Shown piece after piece: positions 53,801-63,399 of a stretch of 64,000 nt of DNA. The translations under genes and the position numbers were made by a program. The notes beneath the pieces were generated by a model that ran no database searches, was not told where the DNA came from, and saw only the letters and a program-made list of their open reading frames with translations. Each line of letters begins with the position of its first letter. The stretch's first letter is position 1. Source of the DNA: Chitinophaga pinensis (GTDB lineage Bacteria; Bacteroidota; Bacteroidia; Chitinophagales; Chitinophagaceae); NCBI GenBank assembly GCA_945876095.1, contig CAMCMP010000009.1, forward strand, positions 51,202-115,201. The letters are read 5' to 3'.

Positions 53801-56800
53801 ATTGGTTATAATAGTTTTATAACTTCCTGCATCGCTAGATGATATTGCATTAAAAATCAATTGTGAGGTAAGTAAGGATGGTTGGATTACTCCATTTTTA
53901 TACCATACATAATTTAATATATTATCTGAGGAGTTGGCTATAACTGGATCAATCAAAAGTGTATTAGAACATACTGTCATATTAATAGGCTGCTGAGATA
54001 TGATAGGATTTCCTACCACCACTAGAGATGCACTGCTACTAATATTGCTACCACAACTATTAATTACTTTAAGAGCGTAAAGCCCCGAATCCTTTAATTG
54101 TAAATTATTAAAATAAATAGAACCATTCTGTATCATTGCTGTTCCACTATAGTCGACACCATTTTTTACCCACTGATATAAATCATTATTGGTAGTATTT
54201 TGAATCAATGCAGATAGGACAGCATTTCCATCTACACATGCAGTAGTTTTAGTAGGGCTTTTTGTAAACTGTGGTACATTTTGTATTGAAAATCTTACTG
54301 AGTCTTTTGCTGAACCACAGGCATTGGTAACTTGTAAAAGATAGAGGCCAGAATCAGAAACACTTAAGTTACTTAAACTTAATTGTAAACTATTTTGATT
54401 GTTTATCACTTGGTTGTTGTGTGACCAAGAGATAGTAGGGGTCGTTTTTCTTTTTGAATCAAAAGTTGATGAAAGTTGAATATTCGAATTAACACAAATA
54501 CTACCCAAAATTGTAGGGGAAGACAAAATCGGTGTTATTGTAGGTACAGTTTCATCTCCTAGGTAAACTACGTTACTATTTGTTGTTCCTACGGTGTTTT
54601 TTACTGCTACATAATAGTAGCCCACCTTTGCTTGTGAAAAAGAACCTAAGGATAAAATATTAGTTACCGCTAGATCAATTGGCAGCGGCCCACTTGAGAG
54701 AGTTTGTTGAAAATACCATTGATAAGTAGGAACAGAACCATCATTTACACTTGCTGTTACACTCAAGCTAGCATTACTTCCAATACATACACTTTGACTT
54801 ATTGGCTGTGTAGTAATGGAAGGAGCATTGATTATAGTAATATTGACAACGTTACTAATTACTGTACCGCAAACATTTTTCACAGTTACATAATAAGGCC
54901 CAGCATTTGATGAGGAGGAACTTGTTATGTCATAGGTACTTTTAGTTTCGGTAGGTATTGTATTACTATTAAAATACCATTGATAATTGAGGGTGCTTAC
55001 ATTTGAAATACTATTGTTTAATGCACTTACCGATAAGTTAATAGGACTTCCCGATTTTACTATTAAGGCGGTTGGTAAATTCGTTGAAATGCTCGGCGCT
55101 CCATCAATTTTAATAGCGGTAGCGGTTGCGTTAGATGAACTAGAGCATCCATTGGCTGAAGTTGTAAGATTAACATTGTACGACCCTATTCCAAATTGAT
55201 GCGTAACATTTTGACCTAGCGCAGTGGTATTATCGCCAAAATTCCATAAATAAGTTATACCGGATGTAGGGGGAGCATTGGCTGTAAAACTAAAGTTGGA
55301 ATTATTAGCACAGGCTATTGCTGTAGAACCTGTAACATAATTAGCGGATTGGTTTAAGAAGGTAAAGCTTGATGTCGGAACTACTTGGTAACGCACAGCT
55401 GCTGTAAGTGATGTTGCATTTAATCCACATCCACTATTATTTACTTTCAAAATATAATTGCCTGCATTGGCAGGACTCATGATTGCAATTGTATAATTTG
55501 CTTGCGTTGCACCGGTAATAGGATTATTTAAATCGTTAAAATACCATTGATAACTTACACTGCTGTTTCCACCATTATTAACACTGGTAGTTAATTGGTA
55601 GGAAGATCCAGAACAAATAGTTGTATCAAGTACTGGCTGTTTTGTAAAAATGGGGGAAGTTTGAACAGTGAGGTTAAGTTCTTTAATGTTGCTACAGCCA
55701 AGACTATTTGTTCCTGTGAGTTTAACTGTTTTAGCTCCGCCTGTACTATACGTATGATTATTAGGTGCTGCTAAACCTGTTATGTTTTGAGTTTGTCCAT
55801 CTCCAAAATCCCAAACATAGGTTGTTAGAGATGGATTTGAATTATCAAAATTGGTAGATGTATTTACTAATGAAAAGCTATTACCTAATAAACACTGTGA
55901 ATTTGAACTGGTAATTGAAAAATTAGCAGCTAAGTTCGGATTAATCGAAATGGGTATCGTAAATGGTGTAGCCATAGCCCCACATACATTTGATATGGTT
56001 ACTATAAATGTTTCAGATGTTGATGTTGTTTCTAAGGGAATATACGATGAATAGATTCTTTTATTTAGATTATTGAAAGTAGTGCTTTGTACAATACTGG
56101 AGTTTCGTGTCCAAGAGTAATCAGCAAAATCTGGAGCGGTACTATTTGTTGTAACACTCAGGTTAATAGAATTTCCAGCACAAAAACTATTAGAAGGTAC
56201 TTTAGGTGAATAATCAGTAACTGTAGGCACATTCATTTCAGTTTGAACATTCACCTTTGAAATATACACACCGCAAGTATTTGAAATTTGATAATCATAG
56301 TTTACAGAATATTGTGAAGTGGTAGGTCCTACGGTAATGCTATTATTTACGGGATTACTTAATATATTTCCACCGGTGGTACTCCAACTAACCGAAGGGG
56401 TAGTTCCGTCATTCGAAAATGGAACAACTGTTATAACTTTAGTTTGGTTGGTAGGAGAACACAATGCAAAATCAGCTGTATATGATGAGGCGCTTGGTAA
56501 ATTATAGGATGAGATCACTGAAGAACTACTTTTTGTACTACCACAGTTGGTTACAGAATTTGTTACTGTCACATAATAAGATCCTGCGGCTGAAGCTTGA
56601 TAAGTTGTTGCATTTGCTCCACTAATTGGTGTATTATTAAAATACCATTGATATACCAAATTAGTAGTTGTTTTATCTGCATTTTCAGCTGCAGCAGTTA
56701 AGGTTACATTATTAGGACTTCCATTAGTTGTCTTACTACAAAAAGATGCCGTTGCTCTTGGTTGAAGGGTAAATGTAGGCGCTGTGTTAACTGTAACTTT

Positions 56801-59800
56801 AAAAATAGTACTTGCAATTGTGTTGACACAACCATCGGTGGCAATAATTTGATAACTGCCTTGATTACTAGTTGAAATACTGCTAAGCGCTAAGCTGGAT
56901 TGGGAATTTGTTGAAGTTATATTTTGAGTTAACAAAGTTCCATTTTGATACCAATTAAATGAAATAGGCGACTTAACTGTACCACCATTACTAGCGTTCA
57001 CAGCGGCAGTAATACTTTTGCTGTCTCCTACGCAAGAAATTAAATCCGTTGGATTGATTGAAAAAATTGGAAGGGAATATAGATTAACTGTCGCAGTACT
57101 TGAAGTCACTTGATCACAAGCGGAAGTAATGATAACTGAATAATTTCCGGTCGTGTTTGAATTAACACTGTTAATAATATAGGTTCCATTATTTGAGTTG
57201 GCTATTGGAATATTATTTAATAACCAAGAATAGGATAAGTTATTATAACTACCGGTCAAACCTACAGACAATGTGTAACTTTTGTCACTACAAACATATG
57301 CACTAACTGGTTGTGTAGTGATAGCGTTAGTTAAGGAATTTTGTAAAGCTATAGTTACTTGGCCACTGGTAACCGTTCCACAACTATTTGAAATAACTAC
57401 ATGGTAGGTTCCTGAATTTTGAGCTGTAAAATTGTTAATTGTGTAATTGTTTTCGGTTGTTGTTGTATTTAAATTATTTACCCCTCCCACCCAATTATAA
57501 GAGAGTGATCCTCCATTATTTGAATTAGCTCCTACCGATAAAAGCACACTAGAGTTTAAACATGCATTTGCACTACTACTTGCGAAGGCCGTGGTAATAC
57601 TTGGTGGGGCCATTGTAGTAATATTGATTTTATTACTAGTGATCGATGCACAGGTATTGGATACAACTAAACTATAAGTACCAGCCACATTGCTTGCAAA
57701 ATTACTTAAAGCAAGAGAGGCTTGTGTTCCAACAAGTGTTTGATCACGATACCATGAGTAACTCAAATTATTACCAGTTACACTAGAAGTAAAATTAATA
57801 GAACCTGTTACAATACAATCAGTCAATTTATTTGAAGCAATGCTTACTGTTGGCGATTGATTGACTACCAAAGCAACCGAATTGGAAGAAACAATTCCAC
57901 AGGCATTACTAACTTTAACCATATAATTATTCGAAGCATCATTGGCAGTTGCAGATTGAATTGTATAAGAAGAACCGGTAGCTCCTGATATCTCAACGCC
58001 CGACAGATACCATTGATAAGTTAATGCAGTAACGGGGCTCGTACTTGCAGTTACTTGGAATGTTGCACTAGCGCCAGCACATACAGTTTGTGGTAGAGGT
58101 TGAACAGTAATAGTAGGTACAGTATTGACGGTTACTACAGCAGCCGAACTGGTTGTAGTACCACAACTATTTGTAATGCTCACCGTATAATTACCTGCAT
58201 CAGCTTGCGCTATAATGCTTTTTGAATAACTCGCATTGGTGGCTAAATTAATTGATACGCCATTATATTTCCATTGATAGCTAGTAGCTCCTGTTGCAGC
58301 TACACTAAGGCCTAAGGTTACACCTGCACAAACAGTTTGTGTGGTTGGCTGCTGTGTAATAACAGGCAAACTATTTACTACCACATTGAATAAATTACTG
58401 GTAGTAGAACCGCAATTATTGGTAGCCATCAAATAGTAACTGCCAGCAACTGCTGTTTGTATAGAATTGATGACCAATTGCGAACTAGTTTGATTTGCAA
58501 TCGCTTGATTTGAATTATACCATTGATAGGTAGGGCCTCCTCCATTATTGGTAGTTACAGAAGAACTAACTGTTAATGATCCATTTGCACATACTGCACT
58601 AGGATCACTGATAGCAGCGATCGTTGGCAAAGAGGACAATGCTAATGCTACATTTTGTCCACTAAGACTAGTAGTAGTTCCACATGAATTAGACACGCTT
58701 AATGAATAGGTGGCTACACTTGCCAGCTGAAAATTAGCAAGACTTAGTACATTACTAGCACTGGTTCCCAACCCTACTGCATCCTTTGCCCAAGTATACG
58801 ACAAGGTATTATCTCCATTGCCACTCACTATAGCCGTCAATGAAGTATTGGTTCCACTACATACCGAACTGCCAGACCCTATACTGGTGATGGTAGGCGC
58901 AAACTTTGTAACTAACACTGCACTGGCACTCGTCACACTGCCACATCCATTGGTTGCAATTAATGAATAAGAACCTGCATCAGTACTTTGAACAGAACCT
59001 ATCGTGATAGTAGAACTGGTGGAGTAATTTATATTTTCTTTTTTCCATTGATAGCTTTGGGCGCCAGTAACCGTAGGGGTTAGAGAAAAACTAGTTCCTA
59101 CACATTTTGTACTCCCTATTGGCTGAACTGTAATCGAAGGTGCAGTAGTTACTGTTAATGTAGTAGCAGAAGAGGTAGTTGAACCACATGAGTTTGTTAC
59201 AACTACCGTATAATTTTCTGAACTTGCAGATGCCGTTGTATAAGAAGAACCGGTAGCCCCTGATATCTCAACACCCGACTGATACCATTTATAAGTTAAT
59301 GTAGTAACAGGGTTCGTACTCGCAGTTACTTGGAATGTTGCATTAGTGCCAGCACATACTGTTTGCGGTTGTGGTTGAACAGTAATAGTTGGTACCGTGT
59401 TGACTGTTACTACAGCGGCCGAACTAGTTGTAGTACCACAACTATTTGTTACACTCACCGTATAATTACCTGCATCAGATTGTGCTATATTAATTTTTGA
59501 ATAACTCGCATTGGTTGCTAAATTAATTGCTTGGCCATTTAAGTTCCATTGATAGGTAGCAGCTCCTGTTGCAGCTACACTAAGGCCTAAGGTTACACCT
59601 GCGCAAACATTTTGTGTTGTTGGCTGCTGTGTAATAACAGGTAAACTATTTACAACCACATTAAATAAATTACTAGTAGTTGAACCGCAATTATTGGTAG
59701 CCATTAAATAGTAACTGCCAGCAGCTGCTGTTTGTATAGAATTGATGACCAATTGCGAATTAGTTTGATTTGCAATCGCTTGATTGGAATTATACCACTG

Positions 59801-62287
59801 ATAGGTAGGGCCGCCTCCATTATTGGTAGTTACAGAAGAACTAACTGTTAATGATCCATTTGCACAAACTGCAGATGGATCACTGATAGCAGTAATCGTT
59901 GGTAAAGATGATAATGCTAATGCTACATTTTGACCACTTTGACTTATAGTAGTTCCACATGAATTGGATACGCTTAATGAATAAGTGGCTGCATCGGCTG
60001 ACTGAAAATTAGCAAGGCTTAATACATTACTTGCACTGGTCCCAAACAATACTCCACCACTCTTTGCCCAAGTATACGATAACACATTATCTCCATTACC
60101 ATTCACTATAGCCGTCAATGAAGTATTGGTTCCACTACATACCGAACTGCTAGACCCTATACTGGTGATGGTAGGCGCAAACTTTGTAACTAACACCGCA
60201 CTGGCACTCGTCACACTGCCACATCCATTGGTTGCGATTAATGAATAAGAACCTGCATCAGTACTTTGAATAGAATTTATCGAAACACTAGCACTGGTTG
60301 AGTAATCAGCATTGTTTTTTTTCCATAGATAACTTTGAGCGCCCGTAACCGAAGGGATTAGAGAAAAAACATTTCCTACACACAATGTTGCACCTAAAGG
60401 TTGTACCGAAATGGATGGCTTAGAAGTTACAGTTAATGCAGCACCAGAAGAGGTGGTTGAACCACATGAGTTTGTTACTACCACAGTATAAGTTTCTGAA
60501 CTTGCAGCTGCCGTTGTATAAGAAGAACTAGTAGCTCCTGATATCTCAACACCCGACTGATACCATTTATAACTTAATGTAGTAACAGGGTTGGTACTAG
60601 CAGTTACTTGGAATGTTGCATTAGTGCCTGCACAAACAGTTTGCGGTTGGGGTTGAACAGTAATAGTTGGTACTGTGTTGACTGTTACTACAGCGGCCGA
60701 ACTAGTTGTAGTACCACAGCTATTTGTAACACTCACCGTATAATTACCTGCATTAGATTGCTGTATATTACTTTTTGAATAACTAGCACTCGTTTCTGTA
60801 TTAATCGCTTGGCCATTTAAGTTCCATTGATAGCTAGTAGCTCCTGTTGCAGCTACACTAAGGCCTAATGTTACACCTACACAAACAGTTTGTGTTACTG
60901 GCTGCTGTGTAATAACAGGTAAACTATTTACTACCACATTAAATAAATTACTAGCAGTAGAACCGCAATTATTGGTAGCCATTAAATAGTAACTACCAGC
61001 CGCTGCTGTTTGTATAGAATTGATGACCAATTGCGAACTAGTCTGATTTGCAATCGCTTGATTTGAATTATACCACTGATAGGTAGGTCCGCCACCATTA
61101 TTAGTAGCTACATCAGAATTAACTGTTAATGATCCATTTAAACATACCGCAGAGGGATTGCTGATAGCAGTGATCGTTGGTAAAGAAGATAATGCTAATG
61201 CTACATTTTGAGCACTTTGACTTATAGTAGTTCCACATGAATTGGATACGCTTAATGAATAGGTGGCTGCATCGGCCGACTGAAAATTAGCAAGGCTTAA
61301 TACATTGCTTGAACTGGTTCCCAACCCAGAACTACCCTTTGCCCAAGTATACGATAACACATTATCTCCATTACCACTCACTATAGCCGTCAATGAAGTA
61401 TTGGTGCCTTTACAAATAGAACTGCCAGAACCTATACTAGTGATAGTTGGCAGATCTTTTATAGCTAACACTGCACTGGCACTCGTCACACTGCCACATC
61501 CATTGGTTGCAATTAATGAATAAGTACCTGCATCATTACTTTGAACAGAATTTATCGAAACACTAGCACTGGTTGAGTAATCAGCATTGTTTTTTTTCCA
61601 TAGATAACTTTGAGCACCTGTAACCGTAGGAGTTAGTGAAAAACCAGTTGCAACACATTTTGTCGCACCTGAAGGCTGAAGCGAAATGGATGGCGCTGAA
61701 GATATAGTTAATTGATTTGCAGTAAATGATGCAGCACCGCATGAATTAGAAAGAGTAACCGAATATAATCCAGCATGAGATGATTGCAGACTCGCAATAT
61801 TAAGAGAACTAGATGTTTGTGATACAATTGGAACTCCAGCTAAATACCATTGATAAGTAAATGGAATACTATTAGAGTTTGCTATTACTGATGTTGAAAA
61901 ACTAGATCCTACACAAAGTGATTCAGCTGCATTGTCAATGCTAGAAATACTAGGGATAGCACCAACAGATAAATTGATAATGGATGAAGAAGTAGGTGTT
62001 ACACATGCATTACTAACCTTAACATAATAACTAGATGCATCAGCTAATTGAGCATTTGTTATGGTATAAGTTGAAGAAATTGCATTTGCAATTACTGCAC
62101 CGTTTTTATACCAAGAATAACTCAATGTTGAATTGTCTGGTGAACTGGCTACAACACTAAATGTGGTATTTGATCCTACACATATACTAGTACTGGAAGA
62201 AATATTTGTTATTGAAGCACAACTCTGCGCATCAATTTTTAATGATCCAATTAAAATTATTAAAATCGCTAAGAACCAAATTTTCAT
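50885..62287 (-). CDS. Giant Ig-like/PKD repeat adhesin with T9SS type B (CHU_C) sorting domain
   Basis: The 3,800-residue protein has a signal peptide ending DAQS (about 1-21). By my count about 35 Ig-like domains follow, each with Cys and a Y-x-W core, and five or six PKD-like segments with WNFGD or WDFGD, mainly in the C-terminal half. Residues about 195-1470 are three near-identical blocks of five Ig domains. The C-terminus from about 3,705 begins SPTAFSPNGDGINDFY and is a gliding motility-associated CHU_C (type B) sorting domain. It is likely secreted by T9SS and held at the surface, where it could act in adhesion or gliding like SprB. The PorP/SprF-family gene lies 98 bases upstream. 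Confidence 0.92.
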   Translation of the reverse strand: MKIWFLAILIILIGSLKIDAQSCASITNISSSTSICVGSNTTFSVVASSPDNSTLSYSWYKNGAVIANAISSTYTITNAQLADASSYYVKVSNACVTPTSSSIINLSVGAIPSISSIDNAAESLCVGSSFSTSVIANSNSIPFTYQWYLAGVPIVSQTSSSLNIASLQSSHAGLYSVTLSNSCGAASFTANQLTISSAPSISLQPSGATKCVATGFSLTPTVTGAQSYLWKKNNADYSTSASVSINSVQSNDAGTYSLIATNGCGSVTSASAVLAIKDLPTITSIGSGSSICKGTNTSLTAIVSGNGDNVLSYTWAKGSSGLGTSSSNVLSLANFQSADAATYSLSVSNSCGTTISQSAQNVALALSSLPTITAISNPSAVCLNGSLTVNSDVATNNGGGPTYQWYNSNQAIANQTSSQLVINSIQTAAAGSYYLMATNNCGSTASNLFNVVVNSLPVITQQPVTQTVCVGVTLGLSVAATGATSYQWNLNGQAINTETSASYSKSNIQQSNAGNYTVSVTNSCGTTTSSAAVVTVNTVPTITVQPQPQTVCAGTNATFQVTASTNPVTTLSYKWYQSGVEISGATSSSYTTAAASSETYTVVVTNSCGSTTSSGAALTVTSKPSISVQPLGATLCVGNVFSLIPSVTGAQSYLWKKNNADYSTSASVSINSIQSTDAGSYSLIATNGCGSVTSASAVLVTKFAPTITSIGSSSSVCSGTNTSLTAIVNGNGDNVLSYTWAKSGGVLFGTSASNVLSLANFQSADAATYSLSVSNSCGTTISQSGQNVALALSSLPTITAISDPSAVCANGSLTVSSSVTTNNGGGPTYQWYNSNQAIANQTNSQLVINSIQTAAAGSYYLMATNNCGSTTSNLFNVVVNSLPVITQQPTTQNVCAGVTLGLSVAATGAATYQWNLNGQAINLATNASYSKINIAQSDAGNYTVSVTNSCGTTTSSAAVVTVNTVPTITVQPQPQTVCAGTNATFQVTASTNPVTTLTYKWYQSGVEISGATGSSYTTASASSENYTVVVTNSCGSTTSSATTLTVTTAPSITVQPIGSTKCVGTSFSLTPTVTGAQSYQWKKENINYSTSSTITIGSVQSTDAGSYSLIATNGCGSVTSASAVLVTKFAPTITSIGSGSSVCSGTNTSLTAIVSGNGDNTLSYTWAKDAVGLGTSASNVLSLANFQLASVATYSLSVSNSCGTTTSLSGQNVALALSSLPTIAAISDPSAVCANGSLTVSSSVTTNNGGGPTYQWYNSNQAIANQTSSQLVINSIQTAVAGSYYLMATNNCGSTTSNLFNVVVNSLPVITQQPTTQTVCAGVTLGLSVAATGATSYQWKYNGVSINLATNASYSKSIIAQADAGNYTVSITNSCGTTTSSAAVVTVNTVPTITVQPLPQTVCAGASATFQVTASTSPVTALTYQWYLSGVEISGATGSSYTIQSATANDASNNYMVKVSNACGIVSSNSVALVVNQSPTVSIASNKLTDCIVTGSINFTSSVTGNNLSYSWYRDQTLVGTQASLALSNFASNVAGTYSLVVSNTCASITSNKINITTMAPPSITTAFASSSANACLNSSVLLSVGANSNNGGSLSYNWVGGVNNLNTTTTENNYTINNFTAQNSGTYHVVISNSCGTVTSGQVTIALQNSLTNAITTQPVSAYVCSDKSYTLSVGLTGSYNNLSYSWLLNNIPIANSNNGTYIINSVNSNTTGNYSVIITSACDQVTSSTATVNLYSLPIFSINPTDLISCVGDSKSITAAVNASNGGTVKSPISFNWYQNGTLLTQNITSTNSQSSLALSSISTSNQGSYQIIATDGCVNTIASTIFKVTVNTAPTFTLQPRATASFCSKTTNGSPNNVTLTAAAENADKTTTNLVYQWYFNNTPISGANATTYQASAAGSYYVTVTNSVTNCGSTKSSSSVISSYNLPSASSYTADFALCSPTNQTKVITVVPFSNDGTTPSVSWSTTGGNILSNPVNNSITVGPTTSQYSVNYDYQISNTCGVYISKVNVQTEMNVPTVTDYSPKVPSNSFCAGNSINLSVTTNSTAPDFADYSWTRNSSIVQSTTFNNLNKRIYSSYIPLETTSTSETFIVTISNVCGAMATPFTIPISINPNLAANFSITSSNSQCLLGNSFSLVNTSTNFDNSNPSLTTYVWDFGDGQTQNITGLAAPNNHTYSTGGAKTVKLTGTNSLGCSNIKELNLTVQTSPIFTKQPVLDTTICSGSSYQLTTSVNNGGNSSVSYQWYFNDLNNPITGATQANYTIAIMSPANAGNYILKVNNSGCGLNATSLTAAVRYQVVPTSSFTFLNQSANYVTGSTAIACANNSNFSFTANAPPTSGITYLWNFGDNTTALGQNVTHQFGIGSYNVNLTTSANGCSSSSNATATAIKIDGAPSISTNLPTALIVKSGSPINLSVSALNNSISNVSTLNYQWYFNSNTIPTETKSTYDITSSSSSNAGPYYVTVKNVCGTVISNVVNITIINAPSITTQPISQSVCIGSNASLSVTASVNDGSVPTYQWYFQQTLSSGPLPIDLAVTNILSLGSFSQAKVGYYYVAVKNTVGTTNSNVVYLGDETVPTITPILSSPTILGSICVNSNIQLSSTFDSKRKTTPTISWSHNNQVINNQNSLQLSLSNLSVSDSGLYLLQVTNACGSAKDSVRFSIQNVPQFTKSPTKTTACVDGNAVLSALIQNTTNNDLYQWVKNGVDYSGTAMIQNGSIYFNNLQLKDSGLYALKVINSCGSNISSSASLVVVGNPIISQQPINMTVCSNTLLIDPVIANSSDNILNYVWYKNGVIQPSLLTSQLIFNAISSSDAGSYKTIITNGCNNSVTSNTIQLTVKELINLNSQIANKTICVGSLLNVDLTGQLNNLDNSTTFNWRLNNINLNYTSTNTINLQNQNIAKTDAGNYSIFAKNSCGATQIDLFELTVKGVPSITTQPISGVVCEGSTFDNAVVISNPDQLVNNYQWLKNNVQIPGANASNYSINNTTTSDQAQYQVNISNQCGVIQSVITSLQINPKPILQIQATTPISQCFNGNSFNFNSIIQLADNSTPLINWNFGDGASSSLSNVQHSYNTSNIFNVELSAISSKGCVGNASKIIYVNGSPFISQQPTNLNICEGGAVEIGLQVRRNPNQQFGYQWYFSDQIIPNGIDSVYKIANLQKAQTGFYKVLIQNQCGNMLSNSMELKMANIPLETIPFADSLKICDLTAITLKPSIYSILPTTFQWYKNDLPIIGQTNDSLLFRNFTTNNNGKYYATVKNNCGLIATSTIKLIDRVAPISTQVATSDTICHGSSISLTYNKTSLLNNDDTSTYSWYKDGQLLNFNKDKLFIPSFNSSDVGAYNLKFGNNCGFIQIPIANLVMNYPKIGFKVDTANACTGNLSIHLVDTTKGLFNIVHNYWYSPLNSLILKDASIVDQIFTQPGKYKILHAITDTKGCASDTVYQYVTNYGKPTASFTINDTCYTLQSIPINSSSLGFGSSKFTKFTWNFGDTTIVTNKYVAPIYLFKTPGQKKISLTVSADSSCVSDTISKSFMVYGNPLAQFSIKDSCQGFPVNMFGNSLTKYLPDSIGQVIWNFGDSTAISNLKNPVHTYNQYGAYKIKLRAYSATCPFLYTDTIVNYTIVHPRNNLIYPIVHAVKFEPRQLNAFNGGVNYNWYPFTGLNDSKIKNPTTSIDSGKVIYSITIKDSSGCINIDKQEVWSLPISQIYSPTAFSPNGDGINDFYQPVYVGIKYIEYFRIADKNNRQIFITNNMNDKWDGTRNGVPLNADAYIMDVSGIDMQGKRIKKQEVFILVK
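57870..61705 (-). repeat. Three tandem super-repeats of about 1,276 bp inside the adhesin gene
   Basis: The same five Ig-like domains recur as YLWKKNNADYS, YTWAK, YQWYNSNQAIAN, YQWNLNGQAIN and YKWYQSGVEISGAT or close variants. Matching points fall at 61601, 60326 and about 59048, spacings of 1,275 and 1,278 bp. DNA identity is high over long stretches, so the blocks arose by recent tandem duplication. Confidence 0.9.
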
Positions 62288-62385
62288 ATCAACAAATTAA
62301 AAACGAATTTTAAAATACATTCGAAAAAAATATAAAATAATTATCAACTGGTATCATCAAATATTTTTTTAACTTAAATTCCTGA

Positions 62386-63399
62386 CTATCTGAAGCAACT
62401 TACATGTTTTCTCGACATAGTAATATTGTCCGATATTTTTGAAAATGAACATTGAATACCCAATTCCATTGATCTTGAATTTTGCAAATAAGAAATATTT
62501 GGTCCCATTGGTACATCATATGAAAAAATGAATTTTAAAGAATTTGCGTTCAATTTTAAGTAGGGAGAAAAACAATTATTGGCTTGGTAAACTAGTCCAA
62601 AATCAATTCCTACAGAATTGGTGAATTCGGGGGAAAGGGAATAACCAGCAATTAATGAAAGCGAATTTCCAGCATTAAGATAACTGTATAAGCCACCAAC
62701 AAATAATTGGTTCGACGAACTTAAATACCGCGAATATCCTATATGTGCCATGTAGGTCCTTCCGTATCGTAGCTGTAAATTTTTTTGTTCTGTACTCACC
62801 TGATTCAAATTATATACTCCTAGTCCAGCCTCAAAGGATTCGTCGTCATTGAAGTTTGTATATAATATTCCTGTATTAATATCGAAATAATTTGAGTTTA
62901 AAACATTAATTGGTTCATTATTTGACAATTGATTCGTAAAGCCAGTAATAGAAAATTGATTAGGGAATAAGAGTTTTGTATAGTCAACCCTTTTACTATT
63001 ATAGCGAAATTGGAAGCCTAGAGCAAGGGCCTCAGAACTTTCACTATTAAGCCCTTTTGAATAAGAAAATGTACCTGAGAATGAATTTTGTGAATAAACA
63101 GATAAAGACTTCGTAGAATACATGTCTATACCAACGGCAAAGACATCTTCGGGTGATATATAATCTTTAAAGGGTTTAAATTGTGCTTCGGCGTTTAAGA
63201 AGTTGGTAGTTAGGATTTTATTGTATGACTGATATTTGTACAGCGAATTAAACTTTGTATCGCCATCATAATTTCCTGCCAAAGCAGGATTAATATTCAG
63301 CTGGTTTTCCGAAAATTGGGTAAAATAGGGTAATTGTGCAAAGACATTATTAAAATAACCCAAAAACGTTACCAATAAAATGATTCTAAACTTGTGCAT
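62386..63399 (-). CDS. PorP/SprF family type IX secretion-associated outer-membrane protein
   Basis: The 337-residue protein has a signal peptide ending VFAQ, then LPYFTQFSENQLNINPALAG, the typical N-terminus of PorP/SprF proteins. A beta-barrel-rich body follows with alternating aromatic strands. In Flavobacterium, SprF is needed for export or display of the giant adhesin SprB. Here it lies just upstream of a giant type B adhesin on the same strand, which supports the same pairing. Confidence 0.92.
   Translation of the reverse strand: MHKFRIILLVTFLGYFNNVFAQLPYFTQFSENQLNINPALAGNYDGDTKFNSLYKYQSYNKILTTNFLNAEAQFKPFKDYISPEDVFAVGIDMYSTKSLSVYSQNSFSGTFSYSKGLNSESSEALALGFQFRYNSKRVDYTKLLFPNQFSITGFTNQLSNNEPINVLNSNYFDINTGILYTNFNDDESFEAGLGVYNLNQVSTEQKNLQLRYGRTYMAHIGYSRYLSSSNQLFVGGLYSYLNAGNSLSLIAGYSLSPEFTNSVGIDFGLVYQANNCFSPYLKLNANSLKFIFSYDVPMGPNISYLQNSRSMELGIQCSFSKISDNITMSRKHVSCFR

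Noticed and set aside
57870..61705. Assembly duplication as the cause of the three adhesin blocks
   Set aside because: The blocks differ at many scattered positions and keep the frame, so they are true tandem copies; the exact number still depends on assembly quality.
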